From positions 1-12,630 of the forward strand of contig JAGPUU010000275.1 of NCBI GenBank assembly GCA_018067325.1: a stretch of DNA of 12,630 nt, read 5' to 3'. The position numbers and the translations under genes were made by a program. The notes below the pieces were generated by a model, which had not been told where the DNA came from, searched no databases, and was given only the letters and a program-made list of their open reading frames with translations. This stretch comes from Amphritea sp. (GTDB lineage: Bacteria; Pseudomonadota; Gammaproteobacteria; Pseudomonadales; Balneatricaceae). Within the stretch, counting starts at the first letter, position 1, and every line of letters begins with the position of its first letter. Shown here one piece after another: positions 1 to 8,673 of this stretch.

Positions 1-216
1 AAAGACCTTTTCTACTTTTTTTGCTGGAGCAATCCCCCTGAAAGCAATCAGAGTAAGTCTAATCTTCACCGCAAACCATCCATAGTCGATACTTCCTAAG
101 TAAAACAATCCTTGTTTTCAACTGCGCATATTGGGCCATAATCTTACGCGCAGGTCAACCGACACAGATCAGAGGAAAGTGTCTAAAAGGCATTTTCATA
201 CAAGAAAGAATGGCAT

Positions 217-242
217 AAAAAAAACCTCCAAACGGAGGTTTT
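217..242 (-). terminator. rho-independent terminator of trpE
   Basis: A 9-bp inverted repeat AAAACCTCC / GGAGGTTTT (221-229 and 234-242) encloses a 4-nt loop. Read on the minus strand it is followed by a run of eight T (224 down to 217). It sits about 20 bases past the trpE stop codon in the right orientation, so it most likely ends the trpE transcript and makes trpE the last gene of its unit. Confidence 0.85.
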
Positions 243-261
243 CTATAGATCAAAGCAGCAA

Positions 262-1746
262 TCAGAGATTGTCTAATCCTTGCTCGACCATGGCCACAGC
301 CTTAAATATGGCCCGGCCTTTATTCATGGTTTCATCCCACTCAGAGGTAGGCACAGAATCAGCAACAATACCGGCGCCTGCTTGTATATGCAGCTGGCCG
401 TTTTCAATCACAGCGGTACGAATCGCTATGGCCGTATCCATATTACCGTTCCATGATAGATAACCAACAGCACCACCATAGATACCGCGCTTTACCGGTT
501 CCAATTCATCTATGATTTCCATGGCCCGCACCTTAGGCGCTCCACTCAAAGTGCCGGCAGGCAGAGTAGCACGCAATACATCCATAACCGATACATCCGG
601 TTTCAGATGGCCTATCACGTTAGAAACGATATGCATTACATGTGAATAACGTTCTACAGCCATCTGGGTGGTCAGTTCAACTTTGCCAATCTCCGCAACA
701 CGACCTACATCATTACGTCCCAGGTCGATCAGCATTAGGTGTTCAGCGATCTCTTTAGGATCTGCCAGCAGGTCTTGTTCTAACGCTTTGTCCTCGGCCT
801 CGGTTTCTCCCCGTGGACGGGTTCCGGCAATTGGCCGAACCGTGACTAATCTATCTTCTACCCGTGCAAGAATCTCAGGAGATGATCCCACTACATGATG
901 GTCTCCCAGATGCAAAACATACATGTATGGCGAAGGATTAAGACAACGCAGTGCACGATAAAGATCCAGAGGGCTGCTGGTAAAAGGGATGGTCATTCGT
1001 TGAGAGATAACGGTCTGCATCACGTCACCGGCGAGTATGTACTCTTTGATGCGATCAACTGAATCCTTATATTGCTGCTCTCCGAAACTGGACTTAAATT
1101 CTGATTCAGAAACTTCACGGCGCTCTGTCGGTTGGGTATCCTGATGAGGAACAGAAAAACGTAAGCGACTTACCAGCTCATCCAACCTCAACTCCGCTTC
1201 ACCTAAAGCATCTTCTACTGCAGGATCTGCATGACTGATCAATATCAGTTTGCCACTGAGGTTATCAAACACTACGACTTCATCGGATACCATCAGTAAA
1301 ATATCCGGTGTTCCAATTACATCTTCTGGGACACTCTCTGCCAGTCTTTTTTCCACATAACGAACACAGTCATAGCCAAAATAACCCACCAGCCCGCCAT
1401 TAAAACGAGGCAGGCCTGGTAATTCCGCCGCCCGATAACGGGCCTGGAATTGCTCAACAAACTCAAGAGGGTCAGAAACCTCAGCTTGCTCAACAACTTC
1501 ACCATCGGTTTCAATCCGAATACTATGACCAAATACTTTAAGAACGGTTCTGCAAGGCAGACCAATAATTGAATACCGACCCCACTTCTCACCGCCCTCA
1601 ACTGACTCCAACAGATAACTATAGGGCTGGTTCGCCAGCTTCATATAGGTGGACAAAGGGGTATCCAGATCCGCTAAGACTTCACGGACAACAGGGATAC
1701 GATTGAAGTTTTGAGCTGATAACTCTGCAAACTGTTCAGGATTCAT
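262..1746 (-). CDS. trpE: anthranilate synthase component I (TrpE)
   Basis: Large subunit of anthranilate synthase: converts chorismate plus ammonia (from glutamine via TrpG) to anthranilate, the first committed step of tryptophan synthesis in the cytoplasm. The 494-residue length is normal for the family. The N-terminal domain carries [15 protein letters not shown] (45-59), the region known to form the tryptophan feedback site. The chorismate-binding domain shows PIAGTRPRG (305-313), LIDLGRND (339-346), [10 protein letters not shown] (396-405) and GAGIVADS (457-464). Together these favour TrpE over PabB or isochorismate synthase. The ATG start gives an N-terminus ([10 protein letters not shown]...) like pseudomonad TrpE, although the ribosome-binding site is weak (AGGA lies about 17 bases upstream). 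trpG, trpD and trpC are not adjacent, so trpE stands alone here, followed by its own terminator. Confidence 0.97.
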   Translation of the reverse strand: MNPEQFAELSAQNFNRIPVVREVLADLDTPLSTYMKLANQPYSYLLESVEGGEKWGRYSIIGLPCRTVLKVFGHSIRIETDGEVVEQAEVSDPLEFVEQFQARYRAAELPGLPRFNGGLVGYFGYDCVRYVEKRLAESVPEDVIGTPDILLMVSDEVVVFDNLSGKLILISHADPAVEDALGEAELRLDELVSRLRFSVPHQDTQPTERREVSESEFKSSFGEQQYKDSVDRIKEYILAGDVMQTVISQRMTIPFTSSPLDLYRALRCLNPSPYMYVLHLGDHHVVGSSPEILARVEDRLVTVRPIAGTRPRGETEAEDKALEQDLLADPKEIAEHLMLIDLGRNDVGRVAEIGKVELTTQMAVERYSHVMHIVSNVIGHLKPDVSVMDVLRATLPAGTLSGAPKVRAMEIIDELEPVKRGIYGGAVGYLSWNGNMDTAIAIRTAVIENGQLHIQAGAGIVADSVPTSEWDETMNKGRAIFKAVAMVEQGLDNL

Positions 1747-1793
1747 GGTTTGTACTCGTCGCTATCCTAAGGTTTGATCAACAGGATATTTGA

Positions 1794-1822
1794 AATATAT
1801 TCCGCATGCTTTTTCAAAGCAA
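1794..1822 (-). promoter_or_regulatory. possible trpE promoter
   Basis: On the minus strand TTGCTT (1822-1817) is separated by 17 bases from TATATT (1799-1794, five of six matches to the -10 consensus). Transcription would start near 1787, giving a leader of about 40 nt before the trpE ATG. The -35 element matches only at TTG, so this is a tentative call made by eye. Confidence 0.35.
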
Positions 1823-1833
1823 GCCGGATGTAA

Positions 1834-1857
1834 TAACTGATATGCGGGGCTCAGTTA
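1834..1857. repeat. 7-bp inverted repeat upstream of trpE
   Basis: TAACTGA (1834-1840) and TCAGTTA (1851-1857) are perfect inverted arms around a 10-nt GC-rich centre. It lies just upstream of the putative trpE promoter, so it could be a regulator site or a leader hairpin if transcription starts further upstream. No U-run follows, so it is not a terminator. Function unknown. Confidence 0.4.
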
Positions 1858-2175
1858 CGCCATCGCCAACGCTCGCCGCCATAACGGGTAAGCAGAATTA
1901 TCTCAATGGGGGCTAGCAAATCTGACACAGTGTTTCCAGACAATCGTTAATTCAGAGTCTCAACTTTATAGCAGCCTCACCCCTGAATCAACTGAGACAA
2001 GAGCACCAGAGTAACTTTATTAATCCAACTAAATGCTGTGAAGGTGCAAATGAGTCCAACCTACTCTCTGCAGGCAAGAAAATGGTCAGCGCGCGAAATA
2101 AAAAGGCATCCAAAAGCTATATCTCGCTTTCTCGTTTGAGAAGCACAGTCCACGTCTGTTTACTAAAAAAAAGGC

Positions 2176-2201
2176 AAAAAAAAACCGGCCTTGGGAGCCG
2201 G
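2176..2201 (-). terminator. intrinsic terminator (minus strand) of the candidate small RNA
   Basis: A 5-bp GC-only stem CCGGC (2185-2189) / GCCGG (2197-2201) with a 7-nt loop is followed on the minus strand by nine T (2184-2176). A second T-run follows at 2172-2165. No minus-strand protein gene lies upstream of it, so it implies a non-coding or very short transcript. It is more than 400 bases from trpE and therefore unlikely to be an attenuator. Confidence 0.75.
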
Positions 2202-2221
2202 GATAATGTTTGGATGAGAGT

Positions 2222-2328
2222 CCACTTACTTAAGGCATGAGGAAAGCCTTACAACTTACTTACAACAACAACTTACTTAACAACTTTTTACGATCTTAAC
2301 CTTTACATCCTTGCTAACAACTCGCTTA
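2222..2328. repeat. short direct repeats ACAACTTACTTA
   Basis: The 12-mer ACAACTTACTTA occurs at 2251-2262 and again at 2268-2279 (period 17). A partial copy, CCACTTACTTA, is at 2222-2232 and a degenerate copy, ACAACTCGCTTA, at 2317-2328. In the minus-strand RNA these read UAAGUAAGUUGU and lie mainly in the predicted single-stranded linker. Repeated unpaired motifs could be protein-binding or target-pairing sites. Confidence 0.6.
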
Positions 2329-2381
2329 CCCTGACCTGTTAGGGGAGAACCAGAGAGGTCATGACAAACTCGATAAGTCAC

Positions 2382-2387
2382 AGTATA
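2382..2387 (-). promoter_or_regulatory. -10-like element for the candidate small RNA
   Basis: TATACT on the minus strand matches five of six bases of the sigma-70 -10 consensus and is placed about 20 bases before hairpin A. At 16-18 bases further upstream there is only AT-rich sequence with no TTGACA-like box, which would fit a promoter needing an activator. By-eye call. Confidence 0.35.
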
Positions 2388-2416
2388 GTCGAGTAAATCA
2401 TAAATAAAATACGAAT

Positions 2417-2434
2417 TTACTATAAAGATAGTAA
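2417..2434. promoter_or_regulatory. inverted repeat, possible LysR-type operator
   Basis: TTACTAT-AAAG-ATAGTAA is a perfect 7-bp AT-rich dyad about 40 bases before the nhaR start codon. LysR-type regulators usually bind AT-rich dyads between their own gene and a divergent target and repress themselves from there. Relative to the guessed small-RNA start (2375) its centre is near -51. It also contains TATAAA, a possible nhaR -10. That NhaR is the binder is inference. Confidence 0.45.
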
Positions 2435-2473
2435 GATTTTTACGAAGTAATTTTCTAAATAACTGGCACTCCT

Positions 2474-3388
2474 ATGAATTTCAAACATCTGCGTTACTTT
2501 CTTGTAGTTGCTCAGGAAGGCAGTATTAACCGGGCCAGCGAGAAACTTCATCTAACCCCTCAAACGATCAGTGGCCAGATAAAATTACTCGAGCAGGAGC
2601 TGGGTGCCCCTCTATTTAAAAAGCGCGGCCGAAACCTGAAGTTAACTAAAGCCGGCCAGCATGCACTTAACTATGCTGAGGATATATTTCTATTGGGAGA
2701 TGAGCTAAAACAGAGCATTCATAACCCGGCTACCCTCAAGCAACAGCGCTTTAACATTGGTATTGCCGATGTACTGCCAAAATTAATCACTTATCATCTT
2801 TTAGAGCCCGCTTTAAAGCAGAGTGATCCCAGCCGGTTAATATGCGAAGAGGGGCCACTACCCAGCCTTTTGGCTGATCTGGCAACCCAGAAACTGGACC
2901 TGGTACTGGCTGACCGCCCCTTAGATGCTAGTTTTCATATTCGCGGCTATAACCATCTCTTAGGCGAATGCGGTCTGAGTTTCTTTGCCACTCCGGACGT
3001 TGCCGCAACCTACCGGGCAGACTTTCCAGCGTCTCTTGAGGGCGCTCCGATGCTCATGCCTTCAGCCGAAACTGAACGGGGAATAGGCCTTAAACGTTGG
3101 TTTGAGCGTCACAAAATCCGACCGGATATTCAGGTAGAGTGTGCCGATACGGCATTGATTGAAGCCTTTGGACTTTCTGGTGCCGGTATTTTTTGTGCGC
3201 CAACGGTTATAGCCCAGCAGATGACCCGTCAATATGGCGTTGAAGTTATCGGTCGTATGGATGATATACGGGAAAGATTTTATGCCATATCACTGGAACG
3301 CAGAGTCAGTCATCCCGGAGTACTTGCGGTATGTAACTCAGCCAGAACGGCTCTTTTCGATGAACTGGATGAAGCTGTAAATAACTGA
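2474..3388 (+). CDS. nhaR: LysR-family transcriptional regulator, NhaR type
   Basis: DNA-binding regulator of 304 residues, the usual LysR length. Residues 1-60 form the winged helix-turn-helix (SINRASEKLHLTPQTISGQI, ending LFKKRGRNLKLTKAG). A hinge helix follows, then an effector-binding domain from about residue 90 (FNIGIADVLPKLITYHLLEPAL). Resemblance to E. coli NhaR is strong in both halves: LTPQTI-GQI, G-AD-LPKL, GECG-SF, and a C-terminal HP-V---CN motif. In E. coli NhaR activates the Na+/H+ antiporter gene nhaA and the pga polysaccharide operon. No antiporter gene is present here, so the target is open. The Shine-Dalgarno is weak, but the ATG start fits the family N-terminus. The gene ends exactly where convergent gph ends, with no spacer. 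Confidence 0.85.
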   Translation: MNFKHLRYFLVVAQEGSINRASEKLHLTPQTISGQIKLLEQELGAPLFKKRGRNLKLTKAGQHALNYAEDIFLLGDELKQSIHNPATLKQQRFNIGIADVLPKLITYHLLEPALKQSDPSRLICEEGPLPSLLADLATQKLDLVLADRPLDASFHIRGYNHLLGECGLSFFATPDVAATYRADFPASLEGAPMLMPSAETERGIGLKRWFERHKIRPDIQVECADTALIEAFGLSGAGIFCAPTVIAQQMTRQYGVEVIGRMDDIRERFYAISLERRVSHPGVLAVCNSARTALFDELDEAVNN

Positions 3389-3395
3389 TCAGTTA
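3382..3395. repeat. 14-bp perfect palindrome over the nhaR/gph stop codons
   Basis: TAACTGATCAGTTA is its own reverse complement and is centred exactly on the junction between the nhaR TGA (3386-3388) and the convergent gph TGA (3389-3391). It has no loop and no T-run, so it is a poor terminator. Part of the symmetry is forced by the two abutting TGA codons. Confidence 0.7.
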
Positions 3396-4072
3396 ATCAG
3401 CTCTGCCAGGTTATCAACAATCAGATCTGGAGCATAACGGGCAACCGGTTCGCCATGATTATAACCATAGGTAACAGCGACCACTTTACAGCCTGCTGCC
3501 TGGGCCGCTTCAATATCGCTGCGGGAGTCTCCCACCATTAAGGTTTTTTCAGGGCCGACACCCGCCTTTTCCATCGCATACAGCAAAGGTAACGGATGTG
3601 GCTTTTTCTCGGTCAGACTATCACCACCTAAGATGATTGGAAAATAGTCGTTAAGGCCAAAGTCATCCATCAGCGTTTCAGTAAAGCTGATCGGTTTATT
3701 AGTAATCAGCCCCATATCTACCTGTGCTGACTGCAAAGCAGTCAACAGCTCAATAGCACCTGAATACAGTTTGCTTTTTTCTGAACAACAGGCGCTATAG
3801 TGCTGTAAGAATAATGGAAACGCCCGATCAAACAGTGCAAATTCAGGTTCATTTTCCACAGGAGAGTCGAGGCCGACCAGAGCACGTTTCACTAACATCT
3901 GAGCGCCATTGCCGACCCAGTTACGTACTCTGTCTTCACCCGCTTCCGGCATCCCCATAGCGGTCAGCATCCGATCAACCGCTAGCGCCAGATCAGGTAC
4001 ACTGTCCAGCAGAGTACCGTCAAGGTCAAAGAGAACCAGCTGGGGTAACTCCCCCTTAAATAGCGATTTCAA
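3389..4072 (-). CDS. gph: phosphoglycolate phosphatase (HAD superfamily)
   Basis: Hydrolyses 2-phosphoglycolate, a toxic by-product of DNA repair and oxygenase chemistry, to glycolate and phosphate. All HAD motifs are present: nucleophile and acid DLDGT (16-20), motif II ITNK (123-126), the motif III Lys in KKPHP (156-160), and Mg-binding GDSRSD (181-186). WVGNGA (52-57) is characteristic of the Gph cap region. Length is 227 residues. The start is TTG at 4072-4070, 14 bases after the rpe stop codon. The next Met is at residue 35, beyond the catalytic motif, so a non-ATG start is needed; a start slightly further upstream at another rare codon cannot be excluded. It is probably co-transcribed and translationally coupled with rpe, as in many gammaproteobacteria. 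Confidence 0.93.
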   Translation of the reverse strand: MKSLFKGELPQLVLFDLDGTLLDSVPDLALAVDRMLTAMGMPEAGEDRVRNWVGNGAQMLVKRALVGLDSPVENEPEFALFDRAFPLFLQHYSACCSEKSKLYSGAIELLTALQSAQVDMGLITNKPISFTETLMDDFGLNDYFPIILGGDSLTEKKPHPLPLLYAMEKAGVGPEKTLMVGDSRSDIEAAQAAGCKVVAVTYGYNHGEPVARYAPDLIVDNLAELIN

Positions 4073-4086
4073 TGCCGCTATCTTAT

Positions 4087-4755
4087 TCAGACTGTAGCCA
4101 ACTCAGCACGCATCTTATCGATAGTCGCTTGGTAGTCATCCGTATTAAATATTGCTGAGCCCGCGACGAAGGTATCTGCACCCGCCGCAGCAATCTCAGC
4201 AATATTGGCCACTGTAACTCCACCGTCAACCTCTAGACGGATATCGTAGCCACTCTGATCAATTAACTTACGTGCCTGCTTCAGTTTATCCAGGGTAGCC
4301 GGAATAAACTTTTGACCGCCAAAACCCGGATTTACGGACATCAGCAGAATCATATCAACTTTATCCATTACGTAATCCAGATAGCTCAATGGCGTTGCCG
4401 GATTAAACACCAATCCAGACTTGCAACCACCCTCGCGAATCATCTGCAATGAACGATCGATATGTTCAGAACCCTCAGGATGAAAAGTAATGATACTGGC
4501 GCCGGCTTCAATAAAGTCACCGATCAGACGGTCCACTGGCTTCACCATCAGGTGCACATCAATCGGCGCTTCAATGCCATGATTACGCAATGCTTTACAT
4601 ACCATAGGACCGATCGTCAGGTTAGGCACATAGTGATTATCCATCACATCGAAATGTACGTAGTCAGCACCGGCTGCAAGGACGTTATCTACCTCTTCAC
4701 CCAGACGGGCAAAATCTGCAGATAGAATAGATGGAGCAATCTTATAATCAGCCAT
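4087..4755 (-). CDS. rpe: ribulose-phosphate 3-epimerase
   Basis: Interconverts D-ribulose 5-phosphate and D-xylulose 5-phosphate in the pentose phosphate pathway. It is a TIM barrel with family signatures [16 protein letters not shown] near the N-terminus, metal and catalytic residues in [17 protein letters not shown], the His of [14 protein letters not shown], the catalytic Asp in LEVDGG, and phosphate-binding FVAGSAIF. Two ATGs lie two codons apart (4761 and 4755). I chose the inner one because MADYKIAPS matches the typical family start; using the outer adds Met-Leu, and the ribosome-binding site does not decide. It is first gene of the rpe-gph pair. Confidence 0.95.
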   Translation of the reverse strand: MADYKIAPSILSADFARLGEEVDNVLAAGADYVHFDVMDNHYVPNLTIGPMVCKALRNHGIEAPIDVHLMVKPVDRLIGDFIEAGASIITFHPEGSEHIDRSLQMIREGGCKSGLVFNPATPLSYLDYVMDKVDMILLMSVNPGFGGQKFIPATLDKLKQARKLIDQSGYDIRLEVDGGVTVANIAEIAAAGADTFVAGSAIFNTDDYQATIDKMRAELATV

Positions 4756-4796
4756 TAGCATAACTCGGAAAGTAATAGAGAGAGAAGAATCCGGCT

Positions 4797-4824
4797 ATTG
4801 TACTTTCCCCGCTTTGAAACTCAA
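4797..4824 (-). promoter_or_regulatory. sigma-70-like promoter of rpe-gph
   Basis: On the minus strand TTGAGT (4824-4819) and TACAAT (4802-4797, five of six matches) are separated by 16 bases. Transcription would start near 4789, about 30 bases before the rpe start. It is well placed in the 110-base divergent gap between rpe and the DUF3530 gene. Confidence 0.5.
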
Positions 4825-4871
4825 CCAGCTTTGTTCTTGCTAATATCTGCTGGCTCTTTAATAATCGAAAC

Positions 4872-5933
4872 ATGAAACTGATTAAGCCACTGATTTTTAC
4901 ACTTTTTTTAAGCTCTGTCGCCGCACTGCCTGCAGCAGAGGATACCGCTGTAGAAAATTCAGTGCCCGCCTCAGATAGCATTGAAAACAGTGATACTGAT
5001 ACTACACCTGCGCGCGCCATGCCTGATCCTGCGCAGCAACGCCAGACAGACCTGGCTAAAGCACAAGATTCTGAGACAGAAGTAATATGGCTGGAACTCA
5101 ATGATCAAAAACAGCTGGCCCTACTGCAAAAAGCAGCGAGCCCATCCCCAGTCGGTAGCATTTTAATCTTTCCTGACAGAGATACCGGCGCAGACTGGCC
5201 ATCAATAGTGCATCCTCTTCGCACTCAAATGACTGAGTACGACTGGAACACCCTGAGCCTCACCTTGCCAGAACAACCTGCTAAGGCTATTCCAGAGCGC
5301 ACACTCCCCGTCCTACAGGAGAGAAGTCAGATTCAAACGACAGCTGAGGGTGCCGAAGAGCTGCCAGAATCACCGGTTGAGGATGCAATTTCAACTCCGG
5401 AATCAAGGTCAACAAATGCCTCTGAGGAAACCAATGATTCTGACTACAACAAACTAGTTACCGAGCTGGGGCAGCTAGCCTCTGACCAGCTCAAGAATCT
5501 GGATGGTAACTTGACCGTCATTCTCGGGATTGGTGAAGGAGCGACCTGGGCCATGCACTACTTTTCTCAGGATGAAAACCAAAAGGATCGTTATTTAGTA
5601 TTGCTTGATCCGGTTCAACCTATAGACAGCTCAGCGCCAAAGTTGATTGAGATGCTCTCTGAAACCAAGGCCCCAGTACTAGATCTATGGTTTAACAGCA
5701 ATCAATTTAAGCAGCAGCAAGCAGCACTGCGCAAGCGCACTATTCGCCGAAGTGGCAATAACGGCTATCAGCAAATACGTCTGAATCAGCGCACTAATGA
5801 CCCGCGGAGAGAACCTCTATGGCTTACCCGACAGCTGCGAGGCATTTTAAAAACCCGTATCATTGATAGACAGGCAGAAAAATCACCAGCGATGCCTAAA
5901 GTTGAGCCGATGGAACTCGCCCCTGGAAGTTGA
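4872..5933 (+). CDS. exported DUF3530 family protein
   Basis: Function unknown. Residues 1-22 form a signal peptide (basic start, hydrophobic core, cleavage near LPAA-ED), so the 353-residue protein is probably periplasmic. A low-complexity acidic segment covers about 23-50. The core has the look of a DUF3530 alpha/beta-hydrolase-like fold: VGSILIFPD and DWPSIVHPLR (about 94-117), a beta strand LTVILGIGEGATWAMHYF (214-231) at the nucleophile-elbow position, then YLVLLDP and APVLDLWF. The elbow reads G-I-G-E-G with no Ser, so hydrolase activity is doubtful. A second acidic, Ser/Thr/Pro/Glu-rich insert lies at about 150-192. It is transcribed alone, divergent from rpe and convergent with djlA (28-base gap, no clear terminator). 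The Shine-Dalgarno is poor. Pseudomonads carry a similar gene near here, as I recall. Confidence 0.8.
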   Translation: MKLIKPLIFTLFLSSVAALPAAEDTAVENSVPASDSIENSDTDTTPARAMPDPAQQRQTDLAKAQDSETEVIWLELNDQKQLALLQKAASPSPVGSILIFPDRDTGADWPSIVHPLRTQMTEYDWNTLSLTLPEQPAKAIPERTLPVLQERSQIQTTAEGAEELPESPVEDAISTPESRSTNASEETNDSDYNKLVTELGQLASDQLKNLDGNLTVILGIGEGATWAMHYFSQDENQKDRYLVLLDPVQPIDSSAPKLIEMLSETKAPVLDLWFNSNQFKQQQAALRKRTIRRSGNNGYQQIRLNQRTNDPRREPLWLTRQLRGILKTRIIDRQAEKSPAMPKVEPMELAPGS

Positions 5934-5961
5934 TTTCTTTTAAACAGCTCACTCGAACCAT

Positions 5962-8541
<2,580 letters not shown>

Positions 8542-8673
8542 ATTTATCAATCCCCTAGCGTTGTTATAGCTGAATGTTTTATCATGCCACCCTCTATGAG
8601 GTATGTTACTCGAATCAAGGTTTAGCGATAAGAGAAATAGATGTTTTTCTTCTCCGCCTAATGGACTATCTGA
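8542..8673. promoter_or_regulatory. divergent control region between amgK and lptD
   Basis: This 132-base gap must carry promoters for both directions, unless lptD and amgK are expressed from elsewhere. I see a TATAAC-like -10 for amgK on the minus strand (about 8564-8569) but no good -35. I find no convincing sigma-E-type promoter for lptD, although in enterics lptD and surA are sigma-E controlled. The lptD start is not preceded by a clear Shine-Dalgarno. Confidence 0.4.

Larger units (their letters stand above)
2176..2376 (-). ncRNA. candidate small RNA of about 200 nt, divergent from nhaR
   Basis: Seen directly: a minus-strand -10-like TATACT (2387-2382) would start transcription near 2375. 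Downstream in order come hairpin A (6-bp arms 2356-2361/2332-2337, with an inner 3-bp stem presenting CUCCCCU), an open linker of about 80 nt with repeated UAAGUAAGUUGU, hairpin B (6-bp arms 2246-2251/2231-2236, loop UUUCCUCAU), hairpin C (4-bp arms 2221-2224/2211-2214, loop CUCUCA), and an intrinsic terminator (2201-2185 plus nine U). The -35 is poor. C/U-rich loops complementary to Shine-Dalgarno sequences are typical of base-pairing regulatory RNAs. I do not recognise a named family. A minus-strand reading frame ending at 2277 overlaps the 5' half but has no ATG. The 5' end is a guess. Confidence 0.45.
1747..2473. other. 727-bp intergenic region between trpE and nhaR
   Basis: This long gap contains no convincing protein gene. 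From the trpE side it holds a possible trpE promoter (1794-1822), a 7-bp inverted repeat (1834-1857), a 29-codon plus-strand reading frame with a fair Shine-Dalgarno (2050-2139, judged unproven), long A tracts (2164-2184), a minus-strand intrinsic terminator (2176-2201), three further hairpins and direct repeats (2211-2361) that together suggest a small RNA, and an AT-rich stretch with a perfect inverted repeat (2417-2434) upstream of nhaR. No tandem Trp codons or trp-type attenuator were found in front of trpE. Confidence 0.7.

Noticed and set aside
1..99. Plus-strand frame open from the window edge to a stop at 97-99
   Set aside because: 33 codons without recognisable protein character; a second frame is also open over much of the same stretch. 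Could be the tail of a gene outside the window, but nothing supports it.
112..142. Promoter-like TTGTTT ... CATAAT on the plus strand
   Set aside because: Spacing of 19 bases and weak matches, and it would point into the trpE terminator with no gene to express.
2176..2201. trp attenuator for trpE
   Set aside because: The terminator is over 400 bases upstream of trpE, with no Trp-codon leader peptide and no competing antiterminator hairpin next to it.
2205..2361. Plus-strand RsmY/CsrB-like RNA, since the plus-strand loops show AUGAGGAAA and AGGGGAG (GGA in loops)
   Set aside because: No intrinsic terminator exists on the plus strand before nhaR, while a strong one exists on the minus strand. 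GGA on plus is simply the complement of the C/U-rich loops.
2277..2470. Minus-strand open frame ending at 2277 (C-terminal residues KDVKVKIVKSC)
   Set aside because: About 64 codons are free of stops and the end looks protein-like, but there is no ATG and the only GTG has no Shine-Dalgarno. It overlaps AT-rich promoter-like sequence and hairpin A. It could be a decayed gene end, but I cannot support it as a gene.
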